Positions 1-12,600 of a stretch of DNA of 64,000 nt are shown one piece after another; position 1 is the stretch's first letter, and each line of letters starts with the position of its first letter. The notes under the pieces were generated by a model. That model saw only the letters and a program-made list of their open reading frames with translations, did not search any database and was not told the DNA's origin. The translations under genes and the position numbers were made by a program. Origin of the DNA: Styela clava (taxonomy: Eukaryota; Chordata; Ascidiacea; Stolidobranchia; Styelidae); NCBI RefSeq assembly GCF_964204865.1, contig NC_135263.1, positions 7,070,501 through 7,134,500 of the forward strand, in the 5' to 3' direction.

Positions 1-78
1 TTCTTTTGCTGAGATATAATATTTAAAGTCGCTATAATTTCAATATACTAACAACAATTAATCTATATAAAGACATAC

Positions 79-245
79 CTCAACCATCATGTTTCTTGAT
101 GTTTTGACAGTCCATAGACAGAGCAAGTTATTTTCGTAATTGTTTGGATAGCCAGGAGATGTTATCCGCCCCTCTAAAGCCGCTGTTGCTCCACCGCATT
201 CCGAATAAACCGGAAGACTTGATCCTGTATTTTCCTGCGCTAATC
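79..245 (-). CDS. CUB-domain protein, one internal exon (partial gene)
   Basis: The minus strand reads a CUB-domain start: CGGATAALEGRITSPGYPNN, followed by an NNLLCLWTV segment. CGG, the SPGYP turn and the C.W.I-like strand are hallmarks of CUB modules, which are extracellular beta-sandwich binding domains. The exon is bounded by an acceptor (TTTTATGCAG) and a GTATGT donor, giving 167 bp. A short alternative acceptor lies about 10 bp inside. The domain continues on an exon left of the window. No signal-peptide exon could be identified upstream between 246 and 2500. CUB domains occur in many secreted or membrane proteins, so the specific product cannot be named. Confidence 0.7.
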
Positions 246-3200
246 CTGCATAAAATGGATGTATTGTTAACAAGTTGTTTGGTAAACCAAACATTTTTAT
301 AATTTTCAAGACTTCGTCCCTAATGTAACAATGGTTTATATCCTTATGCTATACTTAAACAACGACTTGTTTTGGTAAAACTTCGACCTAGATTAATGTG
401 TCTGAGCTGAATCCATAATCATTTTCTGCTGACATCGACAAATTAATTTCAAATTTTCTTGACTTGTATATAAAAGTTACAATTTCCTAATCGTAATAAA
501 ATAAAGAATTTAAGTAGGCGTGAGTTATAGCAATTTAGTAATACTAACAATCTTATACATGATCATTCGAACATACATTTTGTTCAAACGTTCATTGCCA
601 AAGATGTCCTCAATTTCAAATCCGAATGACTATTACATATTTTTATTGGTATCACTTCATATCTAGATTTAGACAAATGTAAATAAGCTGACACAAATTA
701 TCTTATTGATCAGCATTACTTATTTCTATATCTTACACTGAATATGCCTTATACTGACCTATTGTAATTAAGAAACTGGTGAAGAGGCATGCGTACCATC
801 CGCTCATCGTCAGATTATATCCACTTTTTCTGATTAATTGCACTTATTCCTCTAACTCATCCAAGCAAAACAACTTGAATAAACTGGTACTTGTATATGT
901 ACTTTAAACTAAGATTCAAAATTTATTGTAGTAGAATTACAACAAGAAAATGAATTAAACAAAGTTCCGCATTTGCATGTTCACGTTCCCAAACAGGCAA
1001 ACCACTGATCATCAACCGCACCTTTATTCCAGCACAAGATTAGATTCCTACAACTGATGCAACTCCACATATTATTTTATTCTGAACCATAGTTTAGTAA
1101 TTCTGAACTAGCTAATTTTCGAGTGTATCTGTATCTAAACATTTCAGATTGATCGGAGGGTATTTTTAGCCACAAGTGTTATATAACCACGAGAAAAACA
1201 CAACTTGGACTTTATACTAAAACATAGTTAAGACTGACAATAGCAACTACTTCAATATTGAGTTTAAATTGTTACAATAGATATCAATTGAAAAAGATTG
1301 ATGCTACTATTATTCACCGCAAAGTATACCAAATAATAACAATGGAATCTAGGGGGTGGTGTGATATCATATATATGAGAAAAAAAATTTCGAACTAATG
1401 TTCGTCTTGCCCTGACAACTGTAAATTATTTTGAGCTTTGTAACTAAAAAAATAGAAACAAGATATACTCAACATCGCTTTATGACCTCACAAACATGAA
1501 ACCATAAAACAAATAGCGATTTCTTGATTATGTCTTGCCGTATAAAATATTGCATTAAGTAGGCTCTTTCTACTGTCGTGCACTTGTTTCGTTTCATTAC
1601 TTTTTTAATTTCTGAATTATTAAAAAAAAAAGAAATTACGTTTTCGCTAATATACAAACTTAATTTTGATATCAAAAATACCTATACCTGATAAATCACA
1701 TTAAAATGTATATTTGTTAGCGTAGTCAAGGTGGGTTTTTAAACAAAAATATGACATACTTGAGAAGTTTTATCTAGCCTGTCCCAGAGATAGACTATAT
1801 CACTACTGCTTAAATTATCTAAGTTGAGTCTATGATTTATGGTGATTTTTTCGATGGCAATTTTCCAACGAGGACAATACCTACTCAAATTGACACGGGT
1901 CCGTGTACCCGGATTTCACGGTTTACTATCATAACACGAATTGACCTAATCCGCCACGATAAGGATCATAATATAACCCATATTTTATCTCATATTTCAT
2001 TGGTATAAACCGCGAAGAATTTAATAAACGGGGCTTAAAATAAATTATATGTCCTGCTAACATTGCTCAATTTATTTTTAATTTCGAAATTCAAAAATTA
2101 GCGTCGAATCAAGTTTCCTACTATCGAGAAGCAACCGTGTGCAAGTTGCTCAGGTCGTACCGAATCGGATAGGCGATTCTATATTTTTGGAATTATACGC
2201 TATTATCACGAAGTTTGAAATATCGAATATTGTTGCAATTCATTATGCAATTATTTGTGAAAAAATTTAACCTCCACCCGAAATGAGCTTATGAATCAGT
2301 TATTATCAGCAAGTAATATTAACTTGAACAGAATCGTCCGGCTAAGTTCGTACAACAAAAATAACATAAATCATATTGTATATACGACGGATTTTTGAAA
2401 CACAATAGTTGCTCAAGGCAATATCTTTCTATTGAAACCAGCGGGAATTTCCCTCAAATTCCTTCCTATAATTAATCTGATCTGAAAACTTTTAATATAA
2501 TTAATCAGCTACTGGTCTTTCTATCTAATCTAACGTGTTGACAAGGTAAAACTCAGCACACGTCAATTGGCAACGCATCCACGTCTAAAATACCACTATT
2601 AGAAAAAGGTATCGTAGTAAAAGTATGGTAAGTAAAATTTATTCTACCTATTTTATAACCAAGTCCCATTTCTCACGCAAAAATCACCACAATAAAATAT
2701 AACTGTTATTTTTTCACACGGGGGTGATAGCGTCATAGTGTACATATGTTTTGAATGATTCTTCAAGTAATTAGATTTGTAATCCACGAATGAATATCAA
2801 CTACACGTAATCATATTTGGCAAAAAAAAGTATTTTGATGCGTTGTCAAAATATTGTTTTTTTGAAACAATTTTAAATTGAAACGCCACAAAAAGGTATA
2901 CAAACAAAAACACGCGGTTGCTTTCAAGTCTGCGTCATGATATATCCAAAAATTATTATTAAAAATCGTTTACAGAATCCAAACTCGGAAATCTTTCATC
3001 TATTTAAACTCCTCTTTCACATTACTCGTATATTCATCTTAATCGGCTCCTTTAAAACTTGTCGTTTTTTCACTTTATCCCTAAAAATAACAACAACACC
3101 GAAAACCCTGTTTACTATTTTATTTCTAGATACGAAAGTACACGAGTTACCACACCGCATTCGTGTTAATTATCCCGTTATTGATGAAGAGTAATTCTCA

Positions 3201-3940
3201 TTGATAAAATATGTTTGTTGACGTCGTTGAGAACCACCGCGCACTCGTTACGGTATTTTGTTTACAATATGCCACAGATACTGTTAAGTTGATGAAAAAG
3301 TTAGCGTTAATCGAGCTTGGCGCCTGTAGTTAAAGCAAGTATGTAAATACATGGATCAAGCATATGACGCTTTTCCTTTTGCATTGTTCATACATTGATT
3401 TAATCTACCTTATAATACTATCCCATTTCGGGATTTATTTTGTTACAATTAAATGCATCTAATTTTGCAATATTTTTTTTATAAATTTTATGAATCTGAT
3501 AGGATGATTAATTGAACAGAAAATAAATATGTTTTCAATTATTGTGACTCACAAAAATGACCAGCGCGCGCTCCAAGTACCACTTTAACTAAGTATGATA
3601 GGCCTGTCGATCGGGGCACGGGGGTCAAGAGTAATGAAAAATTTTATTCTGTATGGCAGTGCTAAAATGGGAAATTTCTGATATTGCTGCCATTTTCCTT
3701 TCATGCTGCAAAGTTTATTTAAAACTTGGTTCAATATAATCAAACATAATGAGCTTAATGGTGATCGCAATTGTTTCGCAAATGATCGAAAAAGCAAAAA
3801 CAAACACTGACATAGTTAGGAATCTTTAGTTGCCATTAGCGGAAAGCAGCAACTGATTTCTTAGCAAAAATTCCTGTGAAAAATTAAATTTTATTTATTG
3901 AATATAGGAAAAGAAGCCTAAAAGCGAACACTTTCTATCG
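246..3940. other. Gene-free AT-rich stretch
   Basis: I see no convincing coding exon on either strand. The open frames here (for example 1469-1675 minus and 2937-3194 plus) are low-complexity and lack domain motifs and splice context. The 5' exons of the CUB-domain gene on the minus strand may lie here but could not be recognised. Confidence 0.5.
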
Positions 3941-3948
3941 CTCCATAG

Positions 3949-5235
3949 CAGCGTTTCCCAACCTTTTTTGGTCGCGGACTATTTTCCTTTGCGGACTCAA
4001 GGTGCGTTTATTGCAACCGTACTCTGTGTGAAGAAGTGAATAAAACCAAACACAACAGAATTTTAACGGCACAATATTCAATCCATGACAACGACGAGAA
4101 TTTAAAATGTCTTTCTATTTTATTTTAATTGTGTTCATGGTAACTCGCGGTTGAGTCGACGGGTTACGACAGGATGAGAGCATTACTTCTTTAAAATGCC
4201 ACGGCAATCTGCAAACATAATAATGTGAGAATATATTGCCCGATTATATTTAATTTTGATACATATTTTTTGCGATCTTGCGAATTTGTTATCGCCGTTA
4301 GAAAAATCCGACTATCTGCTATAAATTATCAGAAAGTACAACTTGATTTAGTACTTTTTAAGAATATATTTAAAGTATATATATTAGTAAATCAAAAATA
4401 CATATTCATTGCCTTGCTTTATTATTAATTTTATGTGATCTTTTTAATCTGCGGTTTGTCTGGACGAAATAAAAGCAATACTACTCAGAAAATATCATGA
4501 CAATCCGTGAACATAAAATGCGTGGCAAATTGCCCGATTATAGTTTGTTTTAATTCTTATTTTTGTGAATTCGACAAATCTGAGCTGTTCGTACAACACT
4601 TACGGCGGGTACTGTACGTACCAATGTGGAGGGAGTAAAGCAAATGGTTCCATTACATTTGAACCCACGTACATTTGAACCTATGACAATTGCACCTGTA
4701 TGCTATTGCACCTATGGAATTTTTTTGTTCCACGGATAAAAAAAATTATGGTGTTCCCCGTTTTATTTTTAGTATTTTGTATTGCCGCTTTTCAATTTAA
4801 AAAATTTGGGTTGCCACAATTGACCCCTACCAGAAGAAAAAAAATTCTTCCTCGTTGTTCGAACTCGCGAAAAACACCATCTATGGATACGTGTGCAGAC
4901 TCGTGTTTTCGTCGGAAATCCGCAAGTGAGTCCCATCGTTTGATTAAGCAATGCGCAAGTGAACTGTCGCGTCACCTGTTACCAAATTTTCGAATAGTAA
5001 ATTGCTATTCTAATAGTTGAATATTCAAATATATGCCCAGCCCTACTCATTATCCAGCAATTATGTTATGTGAATAAACTTGCTTTATATGTAAATTCTA
5101 ACGTAAATCATAACTGCTGATAGTTAAGTTTCGCAAAAACGTTCGTGGTCCGCAGTGAATTTCTGGCTCGTTGCGGACTCATCCAAATGCTCTGCGGACT
5201 CATTTGAGACCGCGGACTCGGGTTGGGAAACACTG
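3949..5235. mobile_element. Non-autonomous hAT-type DNA transposon, 1,287 bp
   Basis: The element starts CAGCGTTTCCCAACC and ends with the inverse GGTTGGGAAACACTG, a terminal inverted repeat with one internal mismatch. Both ends continue with 'gcggactc'-type subterminal motifs repeated in opposite orientation. It is flanked by 8-bp direct repeats, ctccatag (3941-3948) and ctctatag (5236-5243), 7 of 8 identical. That is the target-site duplication length of hAT elements. No transposase reading frame is visible inside; the 4700-5020 frame has no recognisable motif. The mismatches suggest an old insertion. Confidence 0.8.
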
Positions 5236-5781
5236 CTCTATAGGGTAAAATCTGCAGGTCAATACCCAACGACGAAAGAGGACACAAGCAGTAGAACAAG
5301 ATTTATTAAGTAGTGCCAAGTTTTTATTTATTGTACAAAACAACGTGAAAAAAATCGCATTTATAGTTCGCGGTTTATATGAATCATAGCATGTTTTTGT
5401 GATTTCTTAGGAAAGCAAAATAATCACGAAAACATTGTATCGCGTAACTGGTAAATCGAAAATAGACCAACAATTTTTTCAAGTAAAATGTCTAAATTCT
5501 ATCCTCATGTGATGGTTGAATATGAGAATAAATAGATTGTATTTTATTAGACGTCAAGTGGTAATGAAGACATCTGATGAGTAATCATCGTAAGCGGTCG
5601 TTAATACAATTCAATTACGTTTTATTGTCACAGCATATTACGATCCAACGATGACTATCACTAGGAACCGCCCCGGGTTCATTTTATTACTTCGAATGGC
5701 GCGTCGAAACATTCAATACCCAAATGTTTTGAAGAAGTGCTGGAAGCATATCGGTTATACGAACCTACCTGTGATCTCTGA

Positions 5782-8017
5782 ATGGATTTATATGGAAATG
5801 AGAATTCTCAAAGTTTTAGTTCGTGTCGTCGATTTTGGGGTATATTGTTTCTGTGCTGCGCGGTTATTGTTGTTATAATTTCGTCGCCTATTGATAGGTA
5901 TTATAAAATAAAACCAATTTTTAGAAAAGAGAAGTATCTAAGCATTCGAGAACGCAGTGCAAATAGTGTATTCAAAGAGGCCAACTTGCATGAAATTGAT
6001 ATCTCTGGTCTAAATTACTTGAAGCCGACATGTGAAAATATTTTGTCAAATCTAACCGATGGAAGATGGATACGTAAGGCTGATCTACCCATGTAAGTTC
6101 AGGCGTTATAGAAAACTCAAAGATTTTTTACTTCGTTGAGATAATTTTAGCAAACTTTGTAATAATTGATGGATCCCAAAAGTCGAAATATTTAATCAAT
6201 TTCGAATTTTAGTCAAACTAAGATATAGGAACTATTGTTTTATGTTAATAATTAATTATTGTTGATCTTTAGGTTTTGATATTGTTATATTGATATTGTT
6301 ATTTCAATTGTTCTATTTTTTATGTTCTACAGATCTGATAATAGTTCTTCAGGCTACTATAACCCAATAGGAAAAAAGATTGGCGATCGTATTCAGCAAT
6401 ATAGGAAAGAGAAAGGAATTCAATCAAAAATGTGGAGAGACGATGAAAGCTGTGGTTTTCGTCGGTAAGCACGGTTTCACATCCTAGATAGAGGCTACAA
6501 AAGGGAGGCGCAGTTCTTACCACTTCATGGAGGCTCCTGCCTACGAACGAACCGCGGCGTCTCTTGGCATGGTTTTATGGCGCTATTACCGGTATATTCA
6601 CAAAGTCAGATTTTAGCTTATCATGCTGAATTATATTATCTTAAACTTGAAACCTAACCCCAAATCCATCAAAACTGTATCCATAAAGAAAATGTTCCAA
6701 CTTACCCAAAGTGTGTCACCATCAGGGGCAGTCCTGCCATTACAGCCTACATGCCTTGGTTGTGACAGCACAATTTTACCCGCCATTGGTTTTTAATTTG
6801 CTGCCGTGGTACCCGCCTCACGCCATTTGTTTGTGGCAGCTAAAAAGTCAGCCGCTGTAGTTTGACCATAGCGACCATGGTTTGGAAATCCCGCCATGGT
6901 TTTGCGACAGCTTCAGACGCCACAAGGTGCTTAAAACTGCACTTGCCTGACGGGGCGACTTACTGCAGAGAGTGTTGAATTTTGAAAAAAAATCGTAGAA
7001 ATATTAGAGACTTTGAAATTTGACTTTGCATGTCATCATCCATTCAAGTTTATTATTAATTGTAAACTATTCTACTTTATAGGTTACAGACAAAACTCGA
7101 AAATTCGAGTTGGCCGTACGTTGGAAGCTGGTGCAATGCTAACAGCGATAAATCTTGTTGTAGTGACTATGACTCTGGGAAATGTGTAGCAGGCAGTTGT
7201 AGATGCACAAGGTATTGAAATTTTTTTCGCTTTATTAAATGAGAGACAGTGCCTTTTCTTGTGATTATTAAGTTCTATGGTTTATTTCAACAGGTGTGTC
7301 GACATGAGACAAATTCTTCACGCTGAAGTTAGCGAATGGATACCTTCCGATATCAGATGCAAGCCACAAAACTACTCTGCTAAAGCTGCATGCGAAGTAA
7401 TTCAGAAAGCAAATTTGACTGAACTATATTTTGTCGGAGATTCATTCGCAAGAAAAATGTTTAGAGCTTTTATATTGACAATCACGGACGATCGCTGGAA
7501 AGGGGCATTTACGAAAAATATGACAAAAGAAATGAAACAACTTTGCATTGGATACGATCAATTTTATTGGCCAGAGTGTCGTTTTAAAGGAACATCACTC
7601 GATGATATAGAAAACACAAATTTGTTATGTGGCGGAAAAGGAGATGCGCCATTTAACGCCTATACTTTCAATTATTATAAAGTGAATAGATTACAAAAAT
7701 TGCTGGCGCTAGTAAATAAGCTTCAAAACAAGCCAGGTACAGCAATATTACTTAGCGTAGGACTACATATGGATTGTAACTTTAACCACGTAAAACGTAA
7801 ATTTCTTCAACACGTTGTCAATGCAGTGCGGAATATCAGTTCAACAAGTCAGACTAAATCAGAACAAGGCAGAAAAATATTTCGGCCTAAATTAATAATA
7901 CTACCGCCTGTCTCAGCTGGTCTATTGAAGCCGCCAATTTATTTGAAACAACAGGGAAATGAAATCTGTGATAAGTATGCATTTGAGTTAGTTAGAACTA
8001 TTTGCCAGAAAATATAA
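5782..8017 (+). CDS. Type II membrane SGNH/PC-esterase-like protein, C-terminally frameshifted
   Basis: Four exons: 5782-6092, 6333-6464, 7083-7211 and 7294-8017; all junction phases agree. TGA immediately precedes the ATG, fixing the start. Residues 18-34 form a single signal-anchor helix. A Cys-rich luminal segment follows (GSWCNANSDKSCCSDYDSGKC, exon 3). An SGNH block I comes next (ELYFVGDSFARKMF, Ser about 241), and later SVGLHMDCN, resembling block III of PC-esterases. The family removes or transfers acyl groups, usually in the secretory pathway; the substrate here is unknown. The frame stops at 8015-8017 (431 residues). The next frame continues the family C-terminus to 8144, including the catalytic DGTH (8067-8078). 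The gene may be a recent pseudogene, a null allele or an assembly error. Intron 2 (6465-7082) holds a GC-richer stretch with degenerate CCGCCATGG-like repeats. Confidence 0.65.
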
Positions 8018-8144
8018 TTTACCAGTTCTCAATTTCCGAAAATTGACGAGAAACGTTATAAGCTTTGATGGAACTCATTATGGCATGGCGGTCAATTTAA
8101 TGAAGGTTCAGTTTTTGTTGAATTACCTGGCATCTACTTTATAA
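8003..8144 (+). pseudogene. Out-of-frame C-terminus of the SGNH-like gene
   Basis: In the frame one base later than the upstream exon, the DNA reads FARKYNLPVLNFRKLTRNV followed by ISFDGTHYGMAVNLMKVQF and ends at TAA 8142-8144. DGTH is the DxxH catalytic motif that closes SGNH/PC-esterase domains, so this is the lost end of the same protein. A one-base shift near 7985-8010 separates it from the main frame. The gap is far too small for an intron. Confidence 0.75.
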
Positions 8145-8277
8145 TATAAAACTCATCAATTATGAGGATTATTTGTTAGGATATATTGTAATTTATTCAA
8201 CTATATATATATTTTTTTTTTCGCATTTTTTATCACAACTCGTGCAATATATACAATATCCGATACGTTAAATATTC

Positions 8278-8283
8278 AATAAA
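8278..8283 (+). promoter_or_regulatory. Poly(A) signal AATAAA of the SGNH-like gene
   Basis: A canonical AATAAA lies about 135 bp after the out-of-frame stop, in a T-rich 3' context, consistent with the 3' end of the transcript. Confidence 0.5.
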
Positions 8284-9617
8284 CAGAAATATGTTTTTGT
8301 AAATATGGTTCTTTAGTTTATCGGAAAGTGCGAACGCAGTAAGCTGATGTAAGATGTAGTGATTTCACAATATATATAGTTAATTTGATTTTGAACAAAA
8401 GTCGTTGAAATATCATCTTAGTGATCGAACAGTTTCACATATAGATATTCTCTACCTTTAGAATGCATAGACTATTATGTAAATAAATTGAAACGAATCT
8501 TAGTCTCCATTGAGTCAAATCAAAATTTTCCAACTTTGGATTGCAATTCCTATGGCTAGATGACGGGAGAGAGCAAGAATGAAACCACGAATAAACTGCG
8601 CTTTGACTGATATCGTGGGCTTATAGCAATGGTGAAACTAAAACTTTCTTTGACATAATTTTTTTTTCAATATTCCAAATCATGATACTATTTGGCTTAC
8701 AGAAATAAAAAATAAACACGTTTTCATGTAAACTGAAAGGTATGCAAAAACGCTAGATAATACACAATTGCTTTCAATCCTCATCACATTTGTTACATGC
8801 GTATGTGTAACTCTCTATTTAAATGGACCAGATTATACGGTTTATTTGTAAATTCTATAGAACAATTTTCACGTGGAGTAGTTAGTAATACAATAAACTG
8901 TAACACACATGTTCGTGGCACAATAATGACATAATTTGTAAATGCACTTATGTTATGTGATGTGGATATATGGTAAATATTGACGTGAAGAACCCTTAGA
9001 TGAAACTATGAAAAATTTAAGTTTTTCATACGTCAGCCATTATTGGGTATAATAATGAATAAAAAATATCGCTACCAATATATACATATCTACATTGCAA
9101 AAACATAATGATTTGTTCTGCTCGGCTGTCTTGACAATATTCCATGAAAGTGTACAAATAGGGTTTGCAGAAGGGAACTTAACTGCAGTCAAATTCTAAC
9201 TTTTTTATCATAGATGTGAGAAAATCACAATGATTTTTTATTCATGTACTCAAAACATTAATGTTGGTAGTGCTTTGTTTTTACATCAAAGCTTTCTGGA
9301 TTAACACGGCATTTCACGAGTTATGTTTAGATACGATCGACACGACCTGCTGGCTAAGGTATGTCGTGTTCCTTTCCGTATAGTCTAACACAAACAAAAA
9401 ACAATCCCGTACGCCTCACCGAGCATGACGCGACAACTGTCGACCGATAACCAGGTCTGAACCCTCGCACTTTTCAGAAACAGTGTTACGAAACGGACAC
9501 GCGATAGATGGAAAAATTTCTTTTGATCGAAATCTAATCTACGATAGCCGCGGGCAGCAGGGAAACTCGATCAAAGTAGGCGAGAAGTACGATTTTTCGT
9601 AAAGAATACGTTGCAAA
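8284..9617. other. Intergenic spacer between SGNH-like and pseudokinase genes
   Basis: No exon seen. The last 300 bp are less AT-rich (several CG dinucleotides around 9400-9560) and probably hold the promoter or 5' UTR of the downstream pseudokinase gene. No TATA box was convincing. Confidence 0.4.
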
Positions 9618-9635
9618 ATGCCAGCACCCCAATAA
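9618..9635 (+). promoter_or_regulatory. Five-codon upstream ORF before the pseudokinase start
   Basis: ATG CCA GCA CCC CAA TAA lies 48 bp before the predicted start and in the same frame, so its TAA is also the in-frame stop that bounds the main ORF. If this sequence is in the mRNA it could dampen initiation at 9684. Transcription start is unknown. Confidence 0.3.
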
Positions 9636-9683
9636 GATTTAATATTCATTTTACGTTTGAGATCACAGATAGATTTTACCAAC

Positions 9684-12600
9684 ATGGAACAACACTATGA
9701 AGATGACAATATCTATTACGATAATATGGAAATTATGGAGAAAATTGAGCAACGTAAAATCCAAGAGGTGATCGATATAAAAGCCAAACATAAGATCCAA
9801 AAGCAAAATAATGTGAATCCAACCGAGAAGCCACCAGCGCTGCCACCGAAAAAGAAGAATTTACCCAAATCATCGAACAATATAGCCAAGAAAGAATCTG
9901 AATCCCCAAAAGTGCCTAAAACTCAAGAAGCGATTCACAATCGCCAACAACAATTGGTGAAAGAAAAGAAACCTGAACCACAACCTCAAACGCAGCAGAC
10001 ATGCAGCCATCCACAACTTTTAAGAACTCGTTCAATTGTTGATGAGCCTTTATCCCCTATTATGGAGGAAGAAAGTGTTTTAGGAGATTCTCCACACGGG
10101 AGTTTGCACGGTTCGGATGACGAGTTATCAGAACATCCAAGTCAATCAGCATCGGATACATTTCATAGTGACGATTCTTCCAGTGTGTTTTATGAATCAT
10201 TTAGTGATCAAGCGAATGTTAAAAACAACAATACAAACTTTAATGAAAGTAGGGAAAATGGCAAATCTACGAATAAAACCATTCAAAATGGTATAACAGA
10301 TAATAACTCGATTTCAGATTCTGGTGGATCGGGAAACTCAAGATCGTCCTCACAGAAATCTAAAGACAATTCTCAATTTACGCAGAATACAAAGACAGGA
10401 TCGGGTGGGAGTTTTCCTAATTCATATGATACAAGTTCCATCGATGATGAGTCGGAGCAAGATGGTGTCCAGCCTTACGGTATGGTTGATCTTGCACAAC
10501 TCGATGAAGCGGAAAATAAACGAAAAATTCCACCAAAACCACGCATTGATGCGAGACAACTTGCGAATCAGAATAGAGATAATTTACACAAACTCAGACA
10601 GCATTCTAGGAATCAGAATGCACCTAGGGAAGAAATCAACGAATATGATAACTTGGATGAATATAACGGTAAGTGAACTTGGAACTTAGCATTTGTCCAT
10701 TCTTTGCTGAGCTCCCTTATTTCATAAAAAAAAATAATACTGATATATAATTGATTGTTTATACTACAGGAGTAGTAATTATCTACTAAATCCAAAAAAA
10801 TATAAGAAAAAGCTTTAAAGATTTATAGTCCTCGTGAATTGTTATTATTGGATTCGGTCAGAGTTATATCATTTATTTTTTTAACTTATTTCAACATTTT
10901 TAGTTTTTTCGAAGAATTTCTTCCGCTCAGTTTAAGCGGATGGAGTTTAAGTGAAATCTGTCATTTAAAGATTTAATTACAGGCTTTGTCATATTATTAT
11001 TCGCGGCGTTCAAACTCAAAACATAAACAAATAATGAAATAATTATATGTCGTATGCATTTTTACCGGTTTATAACAAATAATTTTTTTGATAAGTTCAC
11101 GGTAAATTCACAGTATATGTCAAGAGAGTAAGTGGGGACGGACGGCTGAAATTACATTTCAGATAAATTTTCATAAAACAATTTAAATTTACGAGATTAA
11201 TTTTGTAGTACAGAGAAGTTCATATAGAATCAATTAGATTGCTTTTGTATCTTTCATGCCCTTCACAATTAAATGTAAGACATTTTATATATACGACTGT
11301 CGATATACACCGAATAGCATATTGGTATAAGCTTATTTAAAATCTTGCACAATAATATATTATCTAACGAAAAAATAGTTTGTCATAATCTGTAAAGTTG
11401 TGGTTTCCGTTTACGGTTGAAATTTTTTAATAGCGAACCTACATACCAATTCTTTGTTCTAACATCCGGTCATTTTGAGATTTTAAAGTCGTCAGACCGT
11501 AAATTTGCGTCTATCAAATGATAAGATCTCTTTAATGACAGTATCGAAATTTTTTTAACAAATTTACTAAGTAAGAAAAAGTTGTACTGTAAGGTGCAGC
11601 ACGTTTCAATTGTGGGAAAAGCTTAAATGATTCTTGAATAGTTTATTTTTCTATTTTAGCTTGACATTGATCCTTTCTTTGTATTTATTGCCTTGAAGGC
11701 ATTTATATGTCGCTGTTAGTATTGTACAAGTCTAACGTTATCAAAACCTTGGTATTTATTAGGCTGGAAAAAATTAAATTAAATAAAACATCATTTTAAA
11801 ATGTCCAGTATCTCGACGTTTATTTGATTAGAAAATCTTTAAATAATATAATAATATGAAAAACTTTGAATCAAATTTAAAATTATTTGCGTAACAACAG
11901 TGATGTTTATGTTTTTCTAAAGACACTCGAAAGTTAAATTTCGATTTACTTGACTATAGTTTTTTCAGTCCATATCATCTATTGTGAAATATTATGATTA
12001 ACTCCCAAAACTCTAGAATCACAATTTCTAATAATCTCTAGCTACTTTCCAGCTTAAAATCTAAACTAGCCCAAGAACGCCCTCATTCCAGTTCATCTTG
12101 CTTGGATTGATAAGGTATTTTTGAACTGTCCAGTGCTGTTATCCAATACTTCACAAACAGACCCTCACAACTCACAAGTACTTGAGACCAACTATCCAGA
12201 AATGATATACCAAATAAGGGCTATTAAGTTGGGCAATATCCGACCAACCTAGGGTAGGGAAGAAATTCACAAATTTATGTTATTGCCATGTCTAATCAAA
12301 TGAAAAAATTTGACTGGTTGTGAAATATTTTGGTTAATTTAGAAAGATGAGTTACCCAATAATCCAAATCACGCTAGCCCTTAGCCGTCATATAAAATTA
12401 CCTTTTCAACAAAAGCTCGGCTGATTTGGCAAGTGTTTGGTGACAACTTGACTTTTGTTTTCACAATGGTCCGAAGTGCAGAAACATGGCGATCGCATTT
12501 TTGTGCAATTGAATAGGGAATGGATTACATTGTAAGTACGGAAAATCAAATATTTGGGTTACGAAATACCCGAAAGATTGGGGGCTAGGAATAAAAAAAA

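Noticed and set aside
4700-5020. 106-residue open frame
   Set aside because: Lies inside a non-autonomous hAT element and has no transposase motif.
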